DNA of 64,000 nucleotides from JALHOP01 sp964484195 (GTDB lineage: Bacteria; Myxococcota; XYA12-FULL-58-9; JALHOP01), in assembly GCA_964484195.1 (NCBI GenBank), contig CAZAER010000001.1:1054001-1118000 (forward strand). The letters are read 5' to 3'. Positions 1-7,488 of this stretch are shown in pieces (the stretch's first letter is position 1; every line of letters starts with the position of its first letter). The translations under genes and the position numbers were made by a program. The notes below the pieces were generated by a model. The model saw nothing but the letters and a program-made list of their open reading frames with translations, was not told the DNA's origin and did not search any database.

Positions 1-1025
1 AGACACGCAAGGTACCGGAGCTCTGCGCCTACCCAAACTTGCCGCCGATCTCAGGGCAGGCCTTGGCGAACGCGCCGGACTGTCTGGCACAGCGCGAGAC
101 CGCGCTTCCGCCCCAAGGCGGCGGCCCCGAGGGCATCTGGCGTCTCCAGCTCGCCGGCATTGAGATCACCGACGCGCGCGACATTTGGCTCGAGGATGTC
201 CGCTTTCGCGGCAAGGGCGGGGCCACTGGTCGCATGTACCTGTGGCCAACGCAGGAGCTCGACATCGCCAGCGAGTCCGCCCACTGGGACGACATGACGG
301 TGACGTTGGGAGCAGACAAGCCGCTCGCGGTGGTGAAGTCGGTCGATGTCGCGACGGTCATGCGCGACATGGAAGTGCCCAAACATCGTATCTGGGAAGA
401 AGTGGTGAGCGCCGACGTCATGGTTCAGGGCGCGTTGGTGCAGCTCGCACGTATGGGCGCCGGTGGTGTCGCCAAAGCGGACATCGAAGCACACATGCGC
501 GACGGGCTGTTCAGCGGCGGCTCGGTCACGGCGCGCAGCAACGACTTCTTCCTGCCGCTCGCGGGCAAGAAGCTCGGCGGTGTGCTCGACGTGCGGGCGC
601 GGGTCGACGGCGAGCAGCGCGCCCTGCGCATTCAGGAGGCGCGCGCCGACTTGAGCCGCGTGAAAGTCGACGACGAGGCCTACGAAGGGCAGCTCAAGCT
701 CTCTGCCCTTCCGGGGGGTCGCATCGATCCGAAGACCGGGCGTGGCGCTGTCGAGTTGGTCGCGAGTGGTGAAAGCGCAAAGCCCATCCTGGCGCTCATG
801 CCGCCGACCTTCGGTGCGACCATCGCGAAGATCGCCGTCGGGCCGGATGCTCCCATCAACGGCGCCGCCAAGCTCGAGGGCGAGCTTCCGCGGCTCAAAG
901 CCGAGCCCTTCACCGTGCAGGGCGGTGCGCTCGAGATCGCCGGGCGCATGGCGCTGATGCCCAAGCTCGCGGGCACCATGGTGGCGCGGGTGGGGCCGGT
1001 GTCGAAGACCATCGAGCTCAAGTAG
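1..1025 (+). CDS. AsmA/DUF3971-like envelope protein, C-terminal part (5' end outside window)
   Basis: The frame is open from the first bases of the window to the TAG at 1023-1025, so this is the C-terminal part of a longer gene. The first possible internal start, TTG at 39, is probably not the real one. The visible ~340 residues are beta-rich and built of repeated short strands (LDVRARVDG, GAVELVASGES, LEIAGRMALM). There is no catalytic motif, no cysteine cluster and no membrane segment. The pattern resembles the C-terminal regions of AsmA-like proteins, which span the periplasm and take part in lipid transport or outer-membrane biogenesis. The family call is by general look only. The next gene is a TetR regulator on the same strand after 76 bases holding an operator, so this gene is probably a separate transcription unit. 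Confidence 0.5.
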   Translation, partial: TRKVPELCAYPNLPPISGQALANAPDCLAQRETALPPQGGGPEGIWRLQLAGIEITDARDIWLEDVRFRGKGGATGRMYLWPTQELDIASESAHWDDMTVTLGADKPLAVVKSVDVATVMRDMEVPKHRIWEEVVSADVMVQGALVQLARMGAGGVAKADIEAHMRDGLFSGGSVTARSNDFFLPLAGKKLGGVLDVRARVDGEQRALRIQEARADLSRVKVDDEAYEGQLKLSALPGGRIDPKTGRGAVELVASGESAKPILALMPPTFGATIAKIAVGPDAPINGAAKLEGELPRLKAEPFTVQGGALEIAGRMALMPKLAGTMVARVGPVSKTIELK

Positions 1026-1076
1026 GCGTCCGGATTGCTGTTTCACACAAACGCGAAATAGCCATTGATTCAATCA

Positions 1077-1099
1077 AACGTTTGTTTTAAATAAACGTT
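1077..1099. promoter_or_regulatory. Palindromic operator for the TetR/CecR-like repressor
   Basis: A 23-bp near-perfect inverted repeat. The left arm reads AACGTTTGTTT, the right arm AAATAAACGTT, with a single T between them. Only one position per arm breaks the symmetry. It ends two bases before the ATG at 1102 of the TetR-type gene, which leaves no room for a Shine-Dalgarno sequence. The region is AT-rich compared with its surroundings. Autoregulation through such a site is usual for TetR-family repressors; binding here is inferred. Confidence 0.6.
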
Positions 1100-1101
1100 C
1101 A

Positions 1102-1815
1102 ATGACGCCACGACGAGCCGACTCCGAAACTCCAGACGCCCGCGGCGAGGCCGCGCGTCAGGCTCTCATCATCGCGGCGCTCGAGGTCTTTGGCCGCTAC
1201 GGCTTCGATGCCGCCAGCGTTCGTGACATCTGCGACCGCGCCGTCGCCAACGTCGCCGCGGTCAACTACCACTTCGGCAGCAAGCAAGGACTCTACCTCG
1301 CGGTCGCCGAGTTCCTCGCCAACGGCATGGCCATGGGCACGGCGCACGTGCTGGAGCCCGCGCGCACCTACCTCGCGAGCGGCAAGCGCAGCGCGGCGGC
1401 CACCGAGGAGCACCTCGCAGGTCTTCTCAAGTCGCTGGTGTTGTCGATGTTCGCGAATGTTCGCGACTCGTCCCCTGCCCTCTTCGTCTTGCGCGAGCAG
1501 TCGGAGCCGACCTCCGCGTTCACCCTGATCTTCGAGCGGCTACTCAAGCCGATGCACGAGACGATCACGGCGCTCGTCGCGGACCGCATCGGCATCGAGG
1601 CGACGGCGCTCGAGGCGATCATTCGGGCGCACGCTCTCATCAGCCAGTGCGTTGGATTCAAGGCGGCCAAGGCCGCTCTGCAAAAGCGGACGGGATGGTC
1701 GTCGGTAGACGACCCGGGCCACGACAACGTCGAGCTGATCGCCGACGTAGTGGTCGAGCACTCGATCGGCGCGCTGCGCGCGGTCGCGGCCGCCAAGCGC
1801 CGAGGAGGAGAATGA
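1102..1815 (+). CDS. cecR: TetR-family repressor, CecR (YbiH)-like
   Basis: A 237-residue regulator. The N-terminal TetR helix-turn-helix covers about residues 15-62 (AALEVFGRYGFDAASVRDIC, then VNYHFGSKQGLYLAV). The C-terminal helical ligand-binding region has the size and look of the CerR/CecR type. It sits directly upstream of membrane-fusion, double-ATPase and two permease genes in the order of the Escherichia coli cecR-ybhGFSR locus, where CecR represses the efflux operon. The stop overlaps the leader of the next gene, and an AGGAGGAG ribosome-binding site for that gene lies within the last codons. The ATG follows an operator palindrome directly, so the transcript may be leaderless or the repressor may also block ribosome access. 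The gene name is given by synteny. Confidence 0.8.
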   Translation: MTPRRADSETPDARGEAARQALIIAALEVFGRYGFDAASVRDICDRAVANVAAVNYHFGSKQGLYLAVAEFLANGMAMGTAHVLEPARTYLASGKRSAAATEEHLAGLLKSLVLSMFANVRDSSPALFVLREQSEPTSAFTLIFERLLKPMHETITALVADRIGIEATALEAIIRAHALISQCVGFKAAKAALQKRTGWSSVDDPGHDNVELIADVVVEHSIGALRAVAAAKRRGGE

Positions 1816-1816
1816 A

Positions 1817-2845
1817 ATGAATCCCCCCAACAAGTTGAAGCGCGTGGTGCCAGTCATCGTGATTGCGTCGCTCGTCGGCGGCGCGATCTGGTGGTGGAAC
1901 GGGCATCGCGAAAAGCACCCGGAGAACGTCTTCTACGGCAACGTCGACATCCGCGACGTCTCGCTCGCCTTCCGCGTTGGCGGACGGGTGGCCGCGGTAT
2001 CGAAGCGTGAAGGTGAAAAGGTGACGGCCGGCGAGGTGATTGCTCGCCTCGACCCAGCGCCATACCGCATCGCGCTCGATCAGGCGCTCGCCGGTGTCGA
2101 CGCCGCCAAGGCCACCGTCGCCCGCGCCGAAGCCGGGTTTCGCCGAGAGGAGATCGCCGAGGCGCGCGCCGTCCTCGAGCAGCGGCGGGCCACCAAGACG
2201 CGGAGCGAAGACGTCTTCACCCGCACCGAGCGCCTCTACGCGAGCTCGGCGGTGCCGCAACAAGAGCTCGATACCGCCAAGACGCGATTCGACGAGTCCC
2301 AGGCTGGAGTGAAAGCCGCGGAAGCGACCCTCGACCGATTGGTACGTGGCAACCGCATCGAGGACATCAACGCGGCACGGGCAGACCTCGCGCGCGCAGA
2401 AGCGGCGGCGGCGGCAGCCAGGCTCTCTCTCGAAGACACCGAGCTGACGGCGCCTAGCAGTGGCACGGTGCTCACCCGCGTGATCGAGCCCGGCACCATG
2501 CTCGCCGCGGGCAACACCGTGCTCGTGGTGTCGCTCGACGCGCCGGTTTGGGTGCGTGCCTTCGCGCCCGAACCGGCTTTGGGGAGGCTCGCACCCGGCG
2601 CCGCCGTGCAAGTGACGAGCGACAGCCAGCCCGACCATCCCTACCCCGGCCACGTCGGCTACGTCGCCGCTCAAGCGGAGTTCACACCCAAGAACGTCGA
2701 GACCACCGAGCTGCGGACATCCCTGGTGTACCGCTTCCGCGTCGTCGTCGATGCGCCGGACAGCGCTTTGCGCCAAGGCATGCCGGTCACCATCCGCCTC
2801 GCCGACGTCGCCCCGACCCCGGTGGCGACGGGATCTACACCGTGA
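1817..2845 (+). CDS. ybhG: Membrane-fusion (HlyD) subunit of ABC exporter, YbhG-like
   Basis: 342 residues. One N-terminal membrane segment (VVPVIVIASLVGGAIWWW, about 9-27) anchors the protein in the inner membrane. A barrel-sandwich half follows (GNVDIRDVSLAFRVGGRV), then a long alpha-helical hairpin rich in Ala, Glu and Arg (about 85-210), the second half of the lipoyl-like domain (TELTAPSSGTVL) and a beta-barrel. This is the classic periplasmic adaptor that links an inner-membrane ABC transporter to an outer-membrane channel. It starts at ATG 1817 behind AGGAGGAG. Its stop TGA overlaps the GTG start of the ATPase gene. YbhG in E. coli has a similar size and the same position in its operon. 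Confidence 0.85.
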   Translation: MNPPNKLKRVVPVIVIASLVGGAIWWWNGHREKHPENVFYGNVDIRDVSLAFRVGGRVAAVSKREGEKVTAGEVIARLDPAPYRIALDQALAGVDAAKATVARAEAGFRREEIAEARAVLEQRRATKTRSEDVFTRTERLYASSAVPQQELDTAKTRFDESQAGVKAAEATLDRLVRGNRIEDINAARADLARAEAAAAAARLSLEDTELTAPSSGTVLTRVIEPGTMLAAGNTVLVVSLDAPVWVRAFAPEPALGRLAPGAAVQVTSDSQPDHPYPGHVGYVAAQAEFTPKNVETTELRTSLVYRFRVVVDAPDSALRQGMPVTIRLADVAPTPVATGSTP

Positions 2846-4578
2846 GCGCGGCGCTCGAGCTACGCGAAGACACGTCCGTCATCGCGTACACGCGCGGGCT
2901 CGTGAAGCAGTTCCCCAAAACGGCAAAGCCAGCCCTCGCAAACCTCGATATGACCGTGCGTAGTGGCGCCGTGACCGGGCTCGTCGGCCCGGACGGTGCG
3001 GGCAAGACCACTCTCATGCGCTTGTTCGCCGGCCTCCTCGTAGCTACTGGCGGCGAGGTCCGTGTGCTCGGCAAAGATCCCGCCCAGCAGGCGGACGACC
3101 TGCGCGACAGCATCGGCTACATGCCGCAGAAGTTCGGTCTCTACGAAGACCTCACGGTGCAGGAAAATCTCGACCTCTACGCCGATCTCAAGAATCTCGG
3201 AGGCAAAGAGCGCCGGGAGACCTTCGAGCGCTTGCTCGCCTTCACCGACCTCGCGCGATTCACCGATCGGCAAGCCGGCAAGCTCTCGGGCGGCATGAAG
3301 CAGAAGCTCGGCCTCGCGTGTACGCTATTGGGGACACCGCGCTTGCTCTTGCTCGACGAGCCCGGCGTCGGTGTCGATCCCATTTCGCGACGTGAGCTCT
3401 GGCGCATGGTGCGAGAGCTCTTGCGCGACGGTATGGCCGTGGTCTGGAGCACCGCCTACCTCGACGAGGCCGAGGCGTGCGACGCCGTGGTGCTGCTCAA
3501 CGAGGGCGAAGCGCTATTTTCGGGAGCACCCGCCGACCTCAAGGCGCGAACCCGCGGCCGTGTGTTTGCTCTCAGCGGCTTCACGGGCTCGGCACGCAGC
3601 GCCCTGCGCAATGCCCGCCACGATCCGGCGAGCATGGACGGCGTCGTCCAGGGCCACACGGTGCGCTTGCTCGCAAAGCCCAACGCCAATCTCCATCCCG
3701 AGATCCACGGCGTTGGCGGCGCGCGGCTCACGACCGTCGAGCCGCGCTTCGAAGACGGCTTCATCGATCTGCTGGGTGGTGTGCCGGTCGTCGACTCTCC
3801 GCTGGCCGAGCTCATGCCCGAGCGGCCGCGTGACGATGCGGTGGTCATCGCCACCAACAAGCTCACCAAACAGTTCGGCGAGTTCCGCGCCGCGGACGAC
3901 ATCACCTTGGAGGTGCGTCGCGGCGAGATCTTCGGCCTCTTGGGGCCGAACGGCGCCGGGAAGTCGACGACCTTCAAGATGCTTTGCGGCCTGCTTGCGC
4001 CGACGTCCGGCGAGGCCAAGGTCGCAGGCGTCGACCTGCGACATAGCCGCAGCGCCGCGCGCCAACGCCTGGGTTACATGGCGCAAAAGTTCTCGCTCTA
4101 CGGAAATCTCTCCGTCCACGACAACCTGGAGTTCTTCGCCGGTGCGTACGGCCTCAGTGGCCACACCGCAACCAACGCCATCGAGCGCATGCTCGAGACC
4201 TTCGAGCTCGGCGCCATCCGCGACACCGCGACTCAGGATCTGCCGCTCGGCTTCAAGCAACGGCTGTCACTCGCAGCCGCCCTCCTCCATGGGCCGGAGA
4301 TCTTGTTTCTCGACGAGCCGACCTCGGGTGTCGACCCAGTCACCCGGCGCGAATTCTGGACGCACATCAACGGTGTGGTGGAGCGCGGCGTCACCGTCCT
4401 GGTCACGACGCACTTCATGGACGAAGCGGAGTTCTGCGACCGCCTCACCCTGATCTCGCGCGGCCGGCAGATCGCGAGTGGCACGCCCGACGACATCAAG
4501 GCTCGTGCCGCTACAGCGGACACACCGGACCCGACGATGGAAGACGCCTTCATCGCGCTCGTCAGGGGCGACAAGTGA
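2842..4578 (+). CDS. ybhF: ABC transporter ATPase with two nucleotide-binding domains, YbhF-like
   Basis: Start GTG 2842 overlaps the upstream stop (GTGA) and gives 578 residues, the length of E. coli YbhF. The frame stays open further upstream inside ybhG, but that part is not gene-like. Domain 1 has Walker A GPDGAGKT (residues 49-56), signature LSGGMKQ (about 149) and Walker B LLLLDEP (about 168-174). Domain 2 has Walker A GPNGAGKST (about 368), a degenerate signature LPLGFKQR (about 466) and Walker B ILFLDEP. The protein energises the two permeases encoded next, in an exporter of the drug-efflux type. The degenerate second signature suggests asymmetric ATP sites; this is inferred from sequence. 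Confidence 0.88.
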   Translation: MSAALELREDTSVIAYTRGLVKQFPKTAKPALANLDMTVRSGAVTGLVGPDGAGKTTLMRLFAGLLVATGGEVRVLGKDPAQQADDLRDSIGYMPQKFGLYEDLTVQENLDLYADLKNLGGKERRETFERLLAFTDLARFTDRQAGKLSGGMKQKLGLACTLLGTPRLLLLDEPGVGVDPISRRELWRMVRELLRDGMAVVWSTAYLDEAEACDAVVLLNEGEALFSGAPADLKARTRGRVFALSGFTGSARSALRNARHDPASMDGVVQGHTVRLLAKPNANLHPEIHGVGGARLTTVEPRFEDGFIDLLGGVPVVDSPLAELMPERPRDDAVVIATNKLTKQFGEFRAADDITLEVRRGEIFGLLGPNGAGKSTTFKMLCGLLAPTSGEAKVAGVDLRHSRSAARQRLGYMAQKFSLYGNLSVHDNLEFFAGAYGLSGHTATNAIERMLETFELGAIRDTATQDLPLGFKQRLSLAAALLHGPEILFLDEPTSGVDPVTRREFWTHINGVVERGVTVLVTTHFMDEAEFCDRLTLISRGRQIASGTPDDIKARAATADTPDPTMEDAFIALVRGDK

Positions 4579-5702
4579 CGCCGCATCGCCTTCGCCGCAT
4601 CGTCACGCTTTGCAAGAAAGAGAGCGTGCAAATCGCGCGTGACCCGAGCGCCCTTCTCATCGCCGTAGTCTTCCCGGTGGTGCTGCTGTTTCTTTTCGCT
4701 TACGGCATCAACTTCGACGCCGGCGCCGTACGCCTCGGCATCGTGCTCGAGGACGACAGCCCGGCGGCCCGCCGCTTCTCGGAGACCTTCTCGTCGAGCC
4801 CCTATTTCGACGTCACCCTAGGCTACGACACCGACGCCATGGCGGACCTGCTGCGCTCCGAGCGCATACGCGGCTTCATCGTCGTGCGCAGCGACTTTTC
4901 GCGGCGCCTCGAGGCGTCGGACGAGCCGCCATCGGTGCAGCTGATTACCGACGGCTCCGAGCCCAATACGGCGAGCTTCGTCGCTGGTTACGTCCGCGGC
5001 GCCTACGGCATTTGGCGCCGCGAGCACGCCATCGAGAGCGGCAGACCCATCAGCGCCGGCCTCACGCTCGAGGAGCGTTACTGGTTCAACCCGTCCACGG
5101 TGAGCCGCAATTTTCTCCTACCTGGATCGATCACCATCATCATGACCGTCATCGGCGCCCTGCTCACCTCGATGGTGGTGGCACGCGAGTGGGAACGCGG
5201 CACCATGGAGGCGCTGCTCGCCGCCGGCGTCACCCGCTTCGAGCTCATTGCCTTCAAGCTCGTGCCTTACTTCGTCCTCGGCATGCTCTCGTTCTCCTTG
5301 TGCATGGTGCTCACCATCAAGGTCTTCGAAGTGCCATTCCGCGGCTCGCTCACGCTCCTCTACTTCGTGGCGTCGACCTTCCTGCTCTCGGCGCTAGGCT
5401 TGGGGCTCCTCATCTCGACGGCGACGAAGAACCAGTTCAACGCATCGCAAGCAGCGCTCAACGCCGCGTTCCTACCGGCGATGATGCTCTCGGGGTTCGT
5501 GTTCGAGATCGCCTCGATGCCCGCGCCGGTCCGTGTGTTCACCCGCATCATCCCGGCGCGCTATTTCGTGACCGCCATGCAGACGCTCTTCCAAGCAGGT
5601 GATGTTTGGAGCGTCGTCGGCCCGGCTCTCTGGGGACTCACCGGAGCCGCCGTCTTCTTCCTCGGCCTCACATTCCTGATCACCCGCAGGAGGCTCGAAT
5701 GA
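4575..5702 (+). CDS. ybhS: ABC exporter permease, YbhS-like
   Basis: 375 residues, close to YbhS of E. coli. GTG 4575 overlaps the ATPase stop by four bases. There is an N-terminal membrane segment (ALLIAVVFPVVLLFLFAYG, about 24-42). A large extracytoplasmic domain (about 45-170) follows, then five or so membrane segments from about 175, beginning ITIIMTVIGALLTSMVVA. The motif REWERGTMEALLA after the second segment is typical of ABC-2 type permeases. It forms a heterodimer candidate with the next gene. Confidence 0.85.
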   Translation: MTPHRLRRIVTLCKKESVQIARDPSALLIAVVFPVVLLFLFAYGINFDAGAVRLGIVLEDDSPAARRFSETFSSSPYFDVTLGYDTDAMADLLRSERIRGFIVVRSDFSRRLEASDEPPSVQLITDGSEPNTASFVAGYVRGAYGIWRREHAIESGRPISAGLTLEERYWFNPSTVSRNFLLPGSITIIMTVIGALLTSMVVAREWERGTMEALLAAGVTRFELIAFKLVPYFVLGMLSFSLCMVLTIKVFEVPFRGSLTLLYFVASTFLLSALGLGLLISTATKNQFNASQAALNAAFLPAMMLSGFVFEIASMPAPVRVFTRIIPARYFVTAMQTLFQAGDVWSVVGPALWGLTGAAVFFLGLTFLITRRRLE

Positions 5703-6805
5703 GTCCCGGCTTCATCCGTGCCAAGGCTCTCATCAAGAAAGAGATGCGTGCGGTGCTGCGTGATCCGCAAAGCCGCCGGCTCCTCATCGGTCCGGTCATC
5801 CTGCAGCTCGTGCTCTTCCCCGCCGCGGCGACGCGGGAGGTGAAGAACAACGTGTTGGCAGTCTACGACGAGGACGGCGGCGCCGTGACCGCGGAGATCA
5901 CGCAACGACTCACGCAGACACCCGCGTTCAGCAAGGTGGTACGCGTGGGGAGCGACGAAGAGGCACGCGCCATCATCGAGCGCCAGGACGCTATCGCGGT
6001 GCTGCGTTTCGGTCCGCGCTTCTCGGCGGCCGTCGCCGAGGGGCGACCGGAGCCGGTTCAGGCGGTTCTCGATGGGCGCCGCTCGAGCGCGGCGCAGATC
6101 GCCGTCGGCTACGTCGGCGAGGTGCTCTCGGGGATACCGCTAAAACAGACACAGGCCACGCTCAGCGGAGGCCTCGCGGTGCGCCACTGGTTCAATCCGA
6201 ACCTCGAATACTTCCGTTTCATCGTGCCGTCGCTGGTCGCCATCATCACCACCTTGAGCGCCCTCATCGTCACCGCGATGTCGGTGTCGCGCGAACGCGA
6301 GCAAGGCACGCTCGAGCAGCTTCTGGTGTCGCCGCTGACCCCGCCGCTCATCTTCTTCGGCAAAGCAGTGCCGGCGCTGTTCATCGCCGCAGCGCAGGCG
6401 ACCATCATCCTTGCGGGCGGTGTGCTCGTCTACGGCATTCCGTTCCAGGGCGCGCTCGGCCTGCTGTATCTGTGCATGATCGCCTACGTCGCAGCGCTCG
6501 CGGGAATCGGCCTTTTGATCTCGAGCTTCGCGGCAACCCAGCAGCAAGCGTTTCTCGCGACGTTCTGCTTCGTCATGCCCGCGGTCCTGATCTCCGGTTA
6601 CATCTCGCCGGTCGACAACATGCCCGGTTGGTTGCAGAGCGTGGCGCAGGGGAACCCACTCTTGCACTTCATCGTCATCGTCAAAGCGCTGTACCTCAAG
6701 GCGGCGCCGTTCGACGAGTTCGCGGGGCATGTCGGAGCGCTCGTCGTCATCGCCTGCACGACGACGGCCGTCGCGCTGTTGGTGTTTAGGCGTCGCCTCG
6801 CTTAA
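5699..6805 (+). CDS. ybhR: ABC exporter permease, YbhR-like
   Basis: Start ATG 5699 lies behind AGGAGG at about 5689 and overlaps the upstream stop. It gives 368 residues, the length of YbhR. The topology matches its neighbour: one N-terminal membrane segment, a soluble extracytoplasmic domain (about 45-175), then a membrane domain with SREREQGTLEQLLVSPL, the hallmark loop of ABC-2 permeases. It closes the cecR-ybhGFSR-like operon. The next gene starts 11 bases later but belongs to another function. Confidence 0.85.
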   Translation: MSPGFIRAKALIKKEMRAVLRDPQSRRLLIGPVILQLVLFPAAATREVKNNVLAVYDEDGGAVTAEITQRLTQTPAFSKVVRVGSDEEARAIIERQDAIAVLRFGPRFSAAVAEGRPEPVQAVLDGRRSSAAQIAVGYVGEVLSGIPLKQTQATLSGGLAVRHWFNPNLEYFRFIVPSLVAIITTLSALIVTAMSVSREREQGTLEQLLVSPLTPPLIFFGKAVPALFIAAAQATIILAGGVLVYGIPFQGALGLLYLCMIAYVAALAGIGLLISSFAATQQQAFLATFCFVMPAVLISGYISPVDNMPGWLQSVAQGNPLLHFIVIVKALYLKAAPFDEFAGHVGALVVIACTTTAVALLVFRRRLA

Positions 6806-6816
6806 ATCCTTCGACC

Positions 6817-7488
6817 ATGAAGGTGATGATTTTCGGGTCGACGGGGATGGTCGGGCAGGCGGCCTTGCTCGAGTGCATCCGCGCCGACGATGTCAGTGAG
6901 GTCCTCGTCGTCGTACGGCGGCCGGGTGGCGATCGGCACGCGAAAGTGCGCGAGCTCGTGGTCCCAGACCTGGAAGCGTTCCCGACCGTGGCGGGCGCGC
7001 TCGGCCGGTACGACGCGTGCTTGTTCTGTGCCGGCGTCAGCTCCGTCGGCATGTCCGAAGCGGCGTACACCAAGGTCACCTTCGATTTGACCATGACCGT
7101 CGCGAACTTGCTGGCTCGGCAGAACCCGCCGATGGTGTTCGTCTTCGTCACCGGCCAAGGCACCGACGGCACCGAGCAAGGCAAGACCATGTGGGCGCGC
7201 GTCAAAGGCAAGACCGAGAACGCGCTCATGGCTCTACCGTTTCGCGGCGCCTACATGTTCCGGCCTGGCTACATTCATCCTATGGACGGCATCCAATCGC
7301 GCACCCTCGCCTACCGCTTGGGCATCATCGTCGCGCGACCGCTCTACCCGCTCGTTCGCCGCATCTGGCCCAACAACGTCACCACGACCCGCAACATCGG
7401 TCGCGCCATGCTCGCGGCGGCGCGCCAGGGCAACGAGAAGCGCGTCCTCGAGACGCCTGACATCAACGCCCTCGGAGCGCAGGCGTGA
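6817..7488 (+). CDS. Atypical NAD(P)-binding SDR / epimerase-like protein
   Basis: 223 residues with an N-terminal Rossmann motif MKVMIFGSTGMVGQAALLE (GxTGxxG, residues 7-12). This is the atypical short-chain dehydrogenase pattern of NAD-dependent epimerase-like or YbjT/HTATIP2-like proteins. The usual YxxxK is not obvious; WARVKGKTENAL near 125-140 takes its place. The substrate cannot be read from the sequence. The stop overlaps the start of the molybdopterin oxidoreductase gene (GTGA at 7485-7488), so the two are translationally coupled. Confidence 0.7.
   Translation: MKVMIFGSTGMVGQAALLECIRADDVSEVLVVVRRPGGDRHAKVRELVVPDLEAFPTVAGALGRYDACLFCAGVSSVGMSEAAYTKVTFDLTMTVANLLARQNPPMVFVFVTGQGTDGTEQGKTMWARVKGKTENALMALPFRGAYMFRPGYIHPMDGIQSRTLAYRLGIIVARPLYPLVRRIWPNNVTTTRNIGRAMLAAARQGNEKRVLETPDINALGAQA

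Noticed and set aside
2548..2841. N-terminal extension of the YbhF-like gene
   Set aside because: It overlaps the end of ybhG by nearly 300 bases and reads as Arg-rich; GTG 2842 gives the family length.
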